Both the position numbers and the translations under genes were made by a program. This document shows positions 11,484-23,073 of a stretch of DNA of 64,000 nt, one piece after another. Source of the stretch: Gremmenia infestans (taxonomy: Eukaryota > Ascomycota > Leotiomycetes > Helotiales > Hamatocanthoscyphaceae); assembly GCA_032629725.1 (NCBI GenBank), contig JAFEVB010000009.1, forward strand, positions 439,001 through 503,000, read 5' to 3'. How positions within the stretch are numbered: the stretch's first letter is position 1; each line of letters begins with the position of its first letter. Below the pieces are notes generated by a model, which ran no database searches, was not told the origin of the DNA, and worked only from the letters and a program-made list of their open reading frames with translations.

Positions 11484-12452
11484 GAGCTTTCTCGGTTGTG
11501 GAGCATGAGCAGCATAAGAATCGGGGGTAGGGGTCATCAGAGCATATTTAGCACGAGTACAGGCAGACTTGAATCAATAAGGGGCCTCTTTGCTTGAACG
11601 CTGGGTCACATTCCGTAGTATACAACTTTACATTCGACCAGAGAAGTTGGGGAGGAAATTAGGAATTCTCCTGAATTAAAACTAGCATTGAATCACACGA
11701 AATAACTGGATGGTTTTCAGCTATTGCATACTCAAGTTACATCATCTGCGATTACTCCCATGTGCCTCTTTTAGCTTCCTCCTCATCCTCTTCTTGTCCC
11801 CACATTGGCTACCCCGCACTGATCACCCCACAATAGTTACCCCTTTTCAATTATATCGGGTCCTTCGCTTAGTTAGGCCCCCACAGTCCTGACGAGGAGA
11901 TGTTTAAGTGAAGGAACATTTTCTATCAAACGATTCTATTGTATAATCAAGAGCATGATATATATAGAAGCACAGGTACTTGTTTGGCAATTGTTATAGC
12001 ATAATAATATGCATGTCTTTATTCATGATCAGCAATACTCCTTAATTCCTCTAATATGTGCGTTCATAGTTAATTTTACACCGTTCTGTACTGTACTAAG
12101 TTATAACGCGGCCACTAAACGTCACAAAGTGATTCACGAATGGAACCATGAGGGTCCAGCACCCTTTAGATTTGGACTGTATGGTAACATGACCTGAATA
12201 GCACTTGGTTAGTTTTACACTCGGGTCCAAGATATGATATAAAAGCTGGCGATGGACGCATGAGTTTTCTGGGGAGGTAGACGATTCGACACACTTGTAT
12301 CCGTATATCAAAATTCATGCCAATACACTTAACACTTATTGACAACGACGCTCATCGATACATGTATCAACACTCGACATTGACAATAATCATCATCAGC
12401 AATCTTCAACTTCAACTGTGCTATCACCGAGGCTTGAAAGCGATTATCCATC
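11484..12452. other. Intergenic region, no gene seen
   Basis: AT-rich spacer of about 1 kb between two plus-strand genes. Open frames here are short and compositionally random. Confidence 0.5.
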
Positions 12453-13361
12453 ATGGCTCCTGGTTCTGGCCCTCCATCTGCTTCTGCCTCAGTCAGCGAT
12501 TTGTCCTTCGCTGTATTCTCTCGGAAACCAATGCCATCGCGTCTCCAGACGTTTGAGCTGAGTCCAAATCCAACTTCTGCATGCCAGGGCAAATGTGCTT
12601 CGGGTCCGTTGTCCATGTCTTCTCTCGACTGCGCCTTGCACACGATGATCAAGGACCGCGCAAGCACATCAGTCGGAGAATCAGTAGAGGTCTCGTTGGA
12701 ACAATCACGATTAGAATCCCGACTAGCAACACCCATCGAAACACCCATTGAAACCCCCATCGAATCGACCACCAACCTGGGAACCGAATTACGAAAACGG
12801 TTGTTGGAGCTCCCGCTTCACTCCAACAAATCACATACCTACCAGCCACCCTTCAGCAGCACCACACCCGAATCCCAACACCCACCAGTCGAACTCACCC
12901 AGAGCCAGAAAAACGCCCGATGGTCCGAGTTCCGCATCCAAACCGCGCTCCAACTCGCCACCGCCCGCTCAGTCCGCTGCCGCGCCCTCTCCCCCCTCCA
13001 GCGCCTGCGCGAAAGCCTCCACACCTCCGTCTACGCGCGGGGTATCTCCATTGACAACAGCAAAGTAACACCTATCGAACGGGCCCTCGACTATCCCAAC
13101 GTCGGCAGCGCCGCCCTCAAATGCCACGAGCACGATAGCAACCAGTGCTACTGCATCTGGTGGCGGTGGCACAACGACTCCGTCTGTATGGACTGGAAAC
13201 CCTATGTCACCGGCAGGTATCGCGATATGCGCTCTGGCAAGCCCTGCGAGCTGCATGCTACTAGGACCTGTTATTGTTTGTGGAAGCCCGCTGAGGATGG
13301 CGCTGAGCCGTACCGGACGTATAATATGCGGCTGTTGACTAGGAGGAGACTCAAGGATTAG
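12453..13361 (+). CDS. Hypothetical protein with duplicated Cys/His-Trp motif
   Basis: Uninterrupted 302-aa frame starting in good context (ATCATGGCT). The N-terminal half is Ser/Pro/Thr-rich and probably disordered, with a TPIE triplet repeat (ATPIETPIETPIES) near residues 90-103. The C-terminal part looks folded and contains one motif twice: KCHEHDSNQCYCIWWRW and, about 40 residues later, PCELHATRTCYCLWKP. Both read C-x2-H-x5-C-Y-C-x-W. The spacing suggests a metal-binding or disulfide-stabilised unit. No signal peptide is seen, so zinc binding is more likely than secretion; this is inference. The sequence KNARWSEFRIQTALQLATARSVRCR just before it may form a helix. I do not recognise the family. 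It ends 301 bp from the convergent transporter gene. Confidence 0.7.
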   Translation: MAPGSGPPSASASVSDLSFAVFSRKPMPSRLQTFELSPNPTSACQGKCASGPLSMSSLDCALHTMIKDRASTSVGESVEVSLEQSRLESRLATPIETPIETPIESTTNLGTELRKRLLELPLHSNKSHTYQPPFSSTTPESQHPPVELTQSQKNARWSEFRIQTALQLATARSVRCRALSPLQRLRESLHTSVYARGISIDNSKVTPIERALDYPNVGSAALKCHEHDSNQCYCIWWRWHNDSVCMDWKPYVTGRYRDMRSGKPCELHATRTCYCLWKPAEDGAEPYRTYNMRLLTRRRLKD

Positions 13362-13662
13362 TGGTGGGGGGACTGTCGGTAGGGGATGGAAAGGAAGGGA
13401 TGATCTGCGTTGTATGGATGTGAAGGCTACATGGAGTTGGAAGGCATACTGTGCAGAAATTCTCTCTTGGTGCATCCCCCCATGAACAAATATGTCATCG
13501 CGCTGCTGTTATACCCCTAGTAGTCCAACGGCCCCATAGATCAAAGCGAAATGAAAACAATATCCGCACTCGCGTCTATATTTCGTCCCTGGAATTTTAA
13601 GCCGAGGGATACTTAATAGACAGATGAATTTCTTCCTATGTAATATCTATGTAAAATATACC
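13362..13662. other. Spacer between convergent genes
   Basis: Terminal flanks of the Cys/His-motif gene and the ABC transporter gene. No feature recognised. Confidence 0.4.
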
Positions 13663-14775
13663 TTACTTTGTTTTCGAGTTCCATTCTCGAATCAGTACTA
13701 CTACGGCTCTCGGCCAAGTCCAAGTCCATTTTTTGACCCTACAATAATAATATAAAAGCATCGTCATCACGATATTGAAACCAATAAAAGCCCAAACAAT
13801 ACCGAAGTTGCGCCAGCGGTCGGCATAAAGAATACTTGATCGTGCGAGGACTTGAGCAGCGGTTGACATCGGACAGTACTCACAACTATCGATCGCAGCA
13901 GGGTTGAGAAGCAAACCAGGCGCAGTTTTCAAGAAGTCTTTGAGATAGGTCCGGCACGTCATACCGTCAGGGACACCGAAGACTAGCAACTCGTTCTGAG
14001 CGCAGTGGATAGGCAATCGCGCAAGACCTGTAGCTGCCACGCCGCCGATGATATACGTCAAGGGGCTAAGACGATACATGAAGATCCAGAATCCCGGCAG
14101 TGCATTGACGGGTTGGAAAACACTTTGACATTGTCAGAACCAATCAATGGCAAGGATCTAGAATGGGAGGAAGGTTTTCTTACCCGTTGAAGATCATTGT
14201 CATGGAAAACATCAGCGTGGCGACGGCGCCTGCTGTTTGAGCGTCTGGCAGCGCCGCAATCACCATATCAGCAAACGTAGAGCAGAAGATAAATGACTGC
14301 ACGCAGAAAAGCATGACGAGAGCCTGATCTTGCGATGACTGAGAGCTGCATATTGTTAACTATCGAAGTTGGGATCAAATGAAAGGCTTACCTGAAGACT
14401 GGATAATAGTAAGCTTCAAAGACGACTATCCCGAGAACAACTTGATATGGGATTTCCACAATCACATTTGCGAGTATGAATGCTATCCAGGATTTTAAAT
14501 TCGATGGACGCTCGCGGACCTGCAGCTTGTAGTAAGTGTCTGGGCGCAAGAGTCTAGGTGCTGAACGTGGTTCAAACCTCATATAAAGACCTCTGTACCA
14601 CACACCGTGGTATTATCTTCACTTTGTATTAGCACGACGTCTGTCTTATGTCCAAGAAAGCCCGACCTGTTGGACTAGTGAACTCAAAGTTGCAGTGAGC
14701 ATGAAAATGCTAAATATTGCGTTTTGGGTACCTTGTAAAGAGTTGCTTGATTGGTAGAATGAGAAGCCTATAAAG

Positions 14776-14826
14776 CTGTCCATTATTAGCAAAAAGTGGT
14801 TTTGATGCAGAGTGATTTGGTAATAC
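14776..14826 (-). other. 51-nt intron, in frame and stop-free
   Basis: Inside the ABC transporter gene. Donor GTATTA, branch TGCTAAT, acceptor GACAG. It must be removed to restore the family-typical LSALFIGFSF at the start of the second membrane domain. Its length is a multiple of three and it has no stop codon, so retention would insert 17 residues. Confidence 0.7.
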
Positions 14827-16807
14827 AGAGCCGAGAGGATGCCAAGTAGAAACTTGCTCCACACGTAGGAAGGAGTACGCCAGTATTGTTGAAACAGGCG
14901 GTATATTGTTTCCTAGAGCTGGATGATAAGTGGCGCTGCAAACTTCTTTGCTTTCGCATGGTGGCTAGTGTCTACTTTGGAGTGAAACGGATCTTGATTC
15001 ATTCGTTTATGTTCGGCCATCATGTCCGAATTTTCGGTGCTCTTCGTCCATGTAAGCACCCAACCTGGAGAGGTACTAGTATCTTTATTGGCTACAATCT
15101 GTAAAATATATTCAGCAGGATTCTCGGACTCTTTGCAAGGCCTAGCCCCGCTTTTCGCAAAGTAGTTGAGCATTGTTTGACAGTTTTGACCCAGTGCACC
15201 AAAATAGACGGTTCTGCCCCCTTTTGCAAGGAATGGCAACCGATCGAAGTTTTCCAGGAGCGCGGAGCTAGGCTGGTGTATGGTAGCGAGGATTGCTTGC
15301 CCGTTGTCTGCAAGCTTTCGAAGAAGGCGCACAATGGCAATGGAGCTCTCTGTATCAAGACCACTGGTTGGCTCGTCTAACAAAAGAAGAATGGCAGGTT
15401 TTGCGGCCAGTTCGACTCCGATGGTAAGTAATTTCCGTTGTTCAATATTTATGCCCTAGCCAGGCGGTCCCACAACAGCAGTACAGAAATCTTCCATCCC
15501 TAGCATCTTCTCAGAGGATTAGTCTCTATTTTGTTTTTTGGATTTGATATCATCATTACCTTGATAACTTTCTCCACGTACTCGTACTTTTCTTCAATTG
15601 TCACGCTATTTGGCTGGCGTAATTTGGCGCTAAATCGCAATGCTTCTCGCACTGTTGAGCTTTCAAGATGAACATCTTGTTGCTGGACATAACCTAAAAA
15701 TATACTTAGCCACTCGACATCAAACGCTGTCCTTTTTATCCGACGTACCTGTCTGCCGCTGAAAGTCCGTCGCGAGAGGTTTTCCGTCAACTAGCATCTG
15801 TCCCGTGATCACCCCTGTAGAAATACGCTGAGCGAGCACATTAAGAAGAGTTGTCTTGCCGGCACCTGATACTCCCATCAAAGCTGTGATTGTCCCCGGT
15901 TTAGCCCAACCAGAGACATTGTCTAGTAATCTTCGTTGTTTATCCTTGACTTTGATGTCATAGACAACATCCTGCCAGGTGAAAGTACCATTGGACGAGG
16001 TCATAGTCTGAGTTACTAGATGTTGTGAACCAATCTCGGTTGAATCGGTTTTGTAGTTAACTTCGCAGATTTTCTTCTTCGACCAAGGACTCTTTATTGG
16101 GAATTTCTTTTCTCTTCGAAACTGTAACACAGCTGCGGAGCTTGTGCTATACGAAATGACTTCCGATGAAAGAAGGTATGTAAAGAGGAAGAATATCAAA
16201 AACCCTAACAAAATCCCGAAGTTTGGCCATAGCTTGGAGTGAGTATACTGAAAGCTTGTCTCGATATAAGCATCTCCAGAAACCGTATATTGACCAGCAA
16301 CAGCACCAGCAGCTGAGCAGATGAAATTGTTGCCGGTCATATTTGGGTACGAGGGTACAAGACTAGCAAAAATTAGTCAAAGCTCTTAGGTAGTGGCTTG
16401 GTTTATGATACCTAGTGCAGCTGAAATCCCCATTGTGGAACTCATTGGCCATCAGTGCTTCGAAAGCATAGGCTAGTGGGTTAATGTAGTTGATCCAGCG
16501 AAACCATGGATGCATATATGGAACCGGGATCGTATAGCCAGTATAAATCACAATTGCAAGCACCAAGATTCCGGCGATAGCCAGTGCTTGCGACGCCGTT
16601 TTTGTAATGGATGCTACTGTTCGGAACATTGCCGACATAGTAAATCTGACTAGCGTTGTAAAGAGGAAGAAAATGAAAAATTGTGCTGCTGTAGCATTTA
16701 GTCCGGCGAGAAAGTACAGGATAATATTAAAACAGGCGGCAATGATTAATTTGACAGGAGCGTCTACAATGACACCGGCAAGAGCATCTATCGAAGGTCG
16801 ACAGAAC

Positions 16808-16855
16808 CTTGTTTTGATATTAGCTTTTCCAGGCCAGGGAGATTGGGGGACTTGC
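16808..16855 (-). other. GC-AG intron, 48 nt
   Basis: Inside the ABC transporter gene, in the first membrane domain. The exon-intron junction reads GC followed by GCAAGT, with a CTAAT branch and AACAAG acceptor. Splicing here restores SYAFCRPSIDAL, which matches the family pattern SYAxYxPSADAL. A GT donor three bases on does not keep the frame. GC-AG introns are a known minor class. Like the 14776 intron it is a multiple of three and free of stops. Confidence 0.7.
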
Positions 16856-18717
16856 GCGTAAGAGGTTTGCTTCTCAATTATCGGTCTTTGTTGATATAGA
16901 CTGCTGATTTCTGTGACAGCAATGAGGGCGTTGAGCAAGGTCGCAAAGAACAGCGTAGAGCCTCTGGCGAAAAAGCCGCTTGTGTTATCAGGAGTTCCGT
17001 AGAAGACAGAACCAACAATTAGAGCTATGATGATTTGTCCAAGAACAACAGTCAATGTGGAGATATAATCATTCCGTGATCGCTGATATGCTCGTTTCAT
17101 GCAGATACTGAGTTGCATAGGAGCATTGACGACATATTCTGACCCAGAAAAGATTTGACAAGACTGAATGGCTTTGTATGATTGCACGAATTGAATATCA
17201 GCAGCGGTTTTGAAAGCTTCGGTCTGCTGCAGTTCTATTTCATTCCGAAGAGCACTATAGGAAGTGGTATGAAGCCAATAGTCCTCAAATTCGGCGGGGC
17301 TACGGGGGACTCGATCTTCATAACCGGACCGGGCCTTCCGGCTATGGTTGTTGGTGATGGAGGTAAGAAAATCTGCTGTTGTCTGGCCTAGTGGACACTC
17401 CCAACCCATCTGCAGAAAATAAGCCTTTGCGCTATCAATGGGTCCAAAATAGATTTGGCGTCCTTGGTAAAGAACGGTGACTTTGTCAAATACGTCGTAG
17501 ATGCTCTGAGATGCTTGATAAATAGAGACTGCGTGTGTCGTCCCAAAGATGTCAGCACTTGCTCTCAGCGTCTGAGCAAATTGAAGAGCAGTTGCGGCAT
17601 CAAGTCCACGTGTGCTATTGTCCCAACAAGCAAGGGGAGCAGAAGACAATATCATCTCCGCGATGCTCACACGCTAAGTTACAATTAGTGGACGCGCATT
17701 GGACTAGAATTATTAGGTGAACTACCTTTCTTTCCCCACCAGAGACTCCACGGACAAAATCATCCCCAACTCGTGTGTTCTGAGATTGGATCAAGCCGCA
17801 TACCGCCATGGCAACCGCAGTCACACGTTCAATGTTCTCTTTGCGCGATACCGCCACAACCCGGTTGCGTGGGGTGCGCGAGGCGGCTGCAAATTCTAAA
17901 GTCTGCTTGACTGTGAGATGGGGGAAATGATTGTCTACTTCAGAGTTGTAAACAATCTCGCCTCTATAGTGTCGGATCATCTCATGCTGAGGTATCCCTA
18001 AGTATACTGTTAGGGTAAGTATATGGTTATTTATTTGGGGCAAGTACCGCTATAATTGATTGTCGAAGCACCATCAACACATAGTCCTCCGAGTTCTCCA
18101 GCCATGGTTTTAAGTAAGATTGTACACCCACTGCCAGGACAGCCAAGGACCAGCACCATCTCCCCTGGCTTGACGACACCGTTGAAACCAGTAATAATCT
18201 CGGTGGGTGGTTGATTGCGCCTCGAACCAAAGTATTCTTGCAGTCGGAATGGAAACATAAAAACCGATGATACGGTAGCTTGGAAATTTGCTGTAGAATC
18301 AGAGCCTGTCACACTGAGATCCTTGAAGACGAGAGAAATTTGCCTTAGTCGAACGTTTGCTTTATCAAAGGCTCGCATGGTAAGCTTTGCCCATTTGTAT
18401 ACGTCGAACTCAGGGCTACTCGGGTCAACCAATATGTCTTCTGTAACCGTTGCGATGGGCTTGTCAGAACCTCGAGCTGCTTGACTGTCAGCCGTCACCC
18501 AGGATGCCCTACTTTGCGACAGTAAAGCTGCTATGTTCGAGAACTCCGTGCGATGATTGAAGATATTTGGAGCAAGGTGGGTTATCTTATTTGGCAGAAA
18601 CTCAATTTCGTCTGGTTCAGATCGAATACCAGCCGTTCGTGTTGTAGGAGGCACATCCGGTGCCAATGCCATTTCCTTTCCATTTACACAAATCTGTGGC
18701 TTGTTTGTGGAAGACAT

Positions 18718-20289
18718 TTCGGTTGAATTGAATTTTGCCCGTTAAATAATAGGGGCTCGGAGATGGTGCAAGGTGAATTATTGCATGAGAGTCGAAATAA
18801 CTCTGCCAGCTTGGAAAACTTACGAAATGTACGGCAGTACAAAGAAGAGAATATTTTAATTAGTGGGCGAGGGCAGACTACACTAAAATCAAGACCATGA
18901 AGCAATATCCACCTTTATCTCGAGGTGATTTAAATTAGTTCTAATTCGTCAATCTCGAGATCGTTACTAACGTTGCAACACGATACCAGATACATCCATC
19001 CAGCAGCGCCACAGTTCAACATTGCGGTGGAACTTTGACAAGAACTGGACTGAAAGAACGATAGTGGATGCAATGTGGTTTTCAAGGCCTATGAATTGCG
19101 CCCCTCGTAAACTAACGAATAAAGAAGAAGTGCAATGCGGAACGAAAGAGTTAGGCCAGGAGCCGCGGTCTGTATCATTAGGTAATTTTTCTAGTAGGAC
19201 ATTGGTGAATTGGCACTGGCCACACTCTTGTTGTTGTTGGAGGACAAAGGACAATCAAGGCCCACACCTGTACTTGCCATTCTGAAGTCAATATATGTAG
19301 TGGCGTTCTCACGTGCATTCCAGACCGCATTAGTATATAGACAGGGACAGGAAGATAAGAAATTGTGTGGGGTGCAGGAGACATCCGCTAGGAAAACCTT
19401 AATGAGAAGTAGAATGTGTAGCATGTGCAAGTCATATCCCTTTAACTCATACAGTAAACTAATATCAGTATGAGCACTACTGCAGGTCGATCGACGATCG
19501 CTATCCTCATTCCCAGGGCTGACACCTAGTCACTAGAAGGAACAGTGCCGAACTATACGGTACCCACTAAGTGGGCTTGGAGTACGGACCTGCGGAAAAG
19601 TACAATACCTAGTAAAGACCTTACAATCAGAACTGGAACATGTAAACTGTCGTCTGCTAAGCTGCAGTAAGCTCCAGTTGATCCTCGCCCACCCAATTCA
19701 CGCTCTTTTTAACTATTTTCGAAACATAATCACAGTTACTGAGGGAAAGATAGTATGTACAGAGACGCAAGGATGTGGAGCGCAAGCCACAGCTCTAAGA
19801 GAGGACATTCGATGATTAATGACTTGCATATACTTTAGTAGTGCGCAGTTACTAGCTCGAAGTTTGGTTCATTTTATGTCGTCTGTTCTTCTTTTTGTTT
19901 TCCCTGGATGCATAACCGCAGGATTTTGATGTGTCAGAACAAGACCACGGCTGCTGAGATGTTACTTGTGTGAAGTTGTATGTCAAATGGGAAAATTTAA
20001 TCGGGAACAAGCGTCTGGAGGCGGAACCTGGCCCATAGCAAGAGTTCAAGAAATGGATTTCTATGCTTTGACAATAATGGCATGAAAGACGACGGGAAAA
20101 CTATCTGTACCCAGGTAGATTTTCTCTTCCTTATAGGCATAGTCTACTATAAAGCCATTTTCCCCATCTCCTCAACTAATTTTACCTGCTATCCTTTGAT
20201 CACCTCCTATCTCTCTGTCCTTTAATCTCACTTTTCGACTCCAAAAATATCCATCACCGCAAAGCACACTTTTATCTTCAATCGAAAAC
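18718..20289. other. Divergent intergenic region
   Basis: About 1.6 kb lies between the divergent ABC transporter and MARVEL genes and would hold both promoters. A pyrimidine-rich tract at 20160-20280 directly precedes the MARVEL frame. No other gene seen. Confidence 0.5.
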
Positions 20290-21069
20290 ATAGGTAAAGG
20301 TTCTCAAGTAACTTCGGTGATCTTCCGCTTATTTGAACTTATTGCTGGATCTGTTGTTGCTGGCATGGTCGGAGAATACCTCCATTATGTATCTGAAGCT
20401 CATGGCTCACCTTCTCATGATATGGTCTACACTGTCGCCATTGCTGGCATCAGCATCGTCGTCTCTCTAGTCTGTATGCCTCCTCTCCACTATGCTTTCT
20501 ACGGATTCCTTTTGGATGCGGCACTCTTCATTTGCTGGATGGTTGCTTTTGGACTACTCCTTAATGTAAGTGCATCACATTCCAACTCCTATACCAATTT
20601 TATACACAAACAGCAATAGCTAATATTATTGGCTAGCTTAAGGGCGGTGGTGGGTGTAACAGCGACTGGTACTATTCCAATTGGGGATATTATTGGGGAG
20701 GTTACTATAACTATTACCCTGTCAGCAGTGTGACGGCACAAGGAGTTGGTAATTCTGCCTGCGGCAAGTTGAGAGCTGCAATAGCATGGAGTTTCATAGG
20801 AGGGTGGTTTTGGCTTCTTAGCGCTCTGCTTGTAAGTTGAGGATTCCTACAAAGAAAAAACTTGACTCTTTAGTTCTAACCAGATGCTGTGGTAGGGCTT
20901 GTACGTGCTACTGCGATTTCGCAACGAGAAGAAGACGAACGCCTCCTTGGAACATCCAGGTATTCACACTGTTGAGGTGGGAAATGCCAAGCAAAGTGGT
21001 GAAATGTCAAGCTTGGGAAAACAATATACTGGTGTAACTGGCGCGAGTACTACTGTCGCTCATCTATAA
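20290..21069 (+). CDS. MARVEL-like four-helix membrane protein, no ATG at expected start
   Basis: Three exons (20290-20565, 20637-20831, 20896-21069; introns GTAAGT...CTAG and GTAAGT...GTAG) encode about 214 aa. Four hydrophobic helices are visible: IFRLFELIAGSVVAG, VYTVAIAGISIVVSLV, FYGFLLDAALFICWMVAF, and the block AIAWSFIGGWFWLLSALL continuing across the last intron. This layout and the Cys-containing loop before helix 4 fit the MARVEL domain family (Nce102-like). The loop is unusually Gly/Tyr/Trp-rich. The natural start position (20290-20292) reads ATA, in AAAACATAGGTAAAGG. There is no upstream in-frame ATG, and the first downstream ATG (20365) would remove most of helix 1. Non-AUG initiation, an undetected leader exon, or loss of the start are all possible. 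It probably acts in the plasma membrane. Confidence 0.65.
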
Positions 21070-23073
21070 GCTGGACTTCCAGTTAGCTTTGGATGGCATG
21101 ACAGAATATTGCTTGCTAAAAGGGTTGGGTTGTTATGAGAGTCTTAGGCTTCCTAGGGTCATAATTTTAAGTTTTGCAGTTTTATAATATCTCAATATAA
21201 TAGCAATTACTTCAAAGATGCAGTCTTCCCCTATACCATAGGTTTAAAAACCCCCCCCACCCCATATTAGAGAAGCTCCAGAGGGCTCTTCTAATTCCAA
21301 ACGACAAGAACTTAGATAAATAACTCGACTTGCAGGAGAATTATGTAGTCATATTTAATTAGGTTTAGAGTGGCGTGCCTTCTTTATAGGTCTACACATA
21401 AAAATTTGCAAATTTGGACGGCTGCTAGAGGAGAGTGCAGTCTTAGCCATTTGGAAAGTTGTACGTGCTATCATAGTCATTTACAACTTTGCAGATGCGG
21501 TTTTAGTTATTTGTCATTCATAAAAGTTGCTTGGGTCACAATATCATTCCTGTACCATAGTCTAAAACCCTCCACAGGATAGCTAATCCCTCCTGTTATC
21601 CATAAGCCGTTAAAGGTTATAGCATCAACCTGTTTTATAAAGTCGATTTCTGGCGTATTAAGCTGAAAGCTGAAGATTTGCAGATATGTGAGTTTAGATC
21701 CCGGTAGAAGTTAGTATATTGAGGGAGTCCTCTTTGTCCAATCGCTAGTGGCTAATACTTTCTTGGACAATAGTAAAGTAGATACACTATTCTTCTAAGC
21801 TCATTTCGTATGACAAAAATTCCATGTTGTCCTATTCGTTCTTGGGCCAGTAAAATTTTTATAGCAAGGTCGACGAACATGGCTCATTCAAATCATTCAT
21901 CCTCGCAACAGAGCTTATGTAACGCTCGGAAGTATCTGGAGCTCTCAACTTTAGTACATTCAAACGAGGGGGACAGAGCTGAAACTGAAGATCTGCACTA
22001 GAGCGGCTGTATCCTTCTTAGCTTGATTAGTAGCGGATACTAATTGCGCAATTTGTCTCTGCACGTCAACATGGACGCTTGTCAAAAAGCGCCACACTAT
22101 GACTTAGTTTACGGGGCCTCCTATACCATATCGTGCGGATCTGGATGACCTGAAAATTTAGACAGGCGTTGCAAGCGAAACCTTAGATATACCGCGGTCC
22201 GCCGGATCTTTACCCCCGTTCTACTGGACCTATAAGAACGTATGCAACTCTGTAGTCTCCTCACTAACTCGTTTATACCTTCCATAAATGTGCTAAGACC
22301 CAATCTAAAATGTGTAGCGTTTTAGATGCCTTGTATAAGTTCAAGAACCAAAGGCACCGGCTCTTATAATACGCGCTCGAGATTAGTTTAACTTTAAAAT
22401 TCAAGGTTAAAATACGGGACCAAACAAGGTTTGCACGGATGGTCTAGATCGAAAGATGGTGGTATGAGCTTGTGCTTTCACCTACGATAAGTTCCGAGAG
22501 ATGTTGGAATTCGTCTGATAACCCAGCTCTACTGCTAGTCCGGTTAGGTTTTTATTGTCCAGCCACATAGAATACCAACGTTCAGCAAAAAAACAAGTTA
22601 TATTTGCATGTCTTTAACAAATGTGTGACTGTGCTGCATCCGATTGGCTATATTTTAGGAGTATTTTGCTAGTGCCAGAGGCTGCAAGTAATAACTGTGC
22701 AGCTGACATGGTCAAGCCTTATTTGATGTTGGAAACTTTGAAGTCCTTATCTTTCTTTGTTCGTATCTGCGAGTACGCACATCAACTAGCACCAAAGCCT
22801 TTATTAAGACCATCATGCTCGTGAAGTTGGCACCTTGTTCTTTGGTATACTTATACACACCTTTCCCCGAACTCTTACTTTCTTAACCATACTGACCTTT
22901 TATTGGTTTCTACACGCTCTTCTTGGTTGCATATTCTGCTAGCATTACCATCACCCTTCTGTTCCCAAGCTATCGCTAAACCAAAGAAACTTATTGATCC
23001 ACAAGATCCTTGTCTGGTATAATTGATCTATGAATGCTTGTGACACGATTGATAAAGGCTTTAGAAATCAATC
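21070..23073. other. Intergenic region, no gene seen
   Basis: 2 kb without a supported gene. It includes a C-rich run near 21250-21262 and vaguely repeated AT-rich segments at 21200-21580. A short minus-strand frame at 22121-22303 could be a remnant of something older, but I cannot identify it. Confidence 0.45.

Larger units (their letters stand above)
13663..18717 (-). pseudogene. PDR-type ABC-G transporter gene with two in-frame TAG codons
   Basis: Full-length pleiotropic-drug-resistance transporter gene (NBD-TMD twice), normally a plasma-membrane drug/lipid exporter. Exons on the minus strand: 18048-18717, 17726-17997, 16856-17673, 16412-16807, 15749-16362, 15560-15693, 14827-15506, 14667-14775, 14578-14616, 14392-14519, 14184-14345, 13663-14122. 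All phases agree and total 1494 codons. NBD1 has the degenerate Walker A typical of PDR proteins (GCPGSGCT, about residue 192), VSGGERKRV and ACWDNSTRG. NBD2 has GVSGAGKTT (about 882) and DEPTSGLD. Codon 985 (15456-15458) is TAG, inside the conserved GPPG-x-GINIEQRK segment before Walker B2. Codon 1166 (14913-14915) is also TAG, between NBD2 and TMD2. No intron model cleanly removes the first. The intron at 14617-14666 has a weak GTCGGG donor. Translation would stop inside NBD2, so the gene is probably recently inactivated; a sequencing error is the alternative. Confidence 0.85.

Noticed and set aside
14913..14977. Reading the second TAG of the ABC gene as part of an intron (GTAGAC...CTCTAG, 63 nt)
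   Set aside because: It would be in phase, but it would delete FAAPLIIQL, which corresponds to a conserved family segment, and the donor is poor. The first TAG would remain anyway.
22121..22303. Possible transposon remnant on the minus strand
   Set aside because: Too short and not matched to any known element by eye; no terminal repeats visible.
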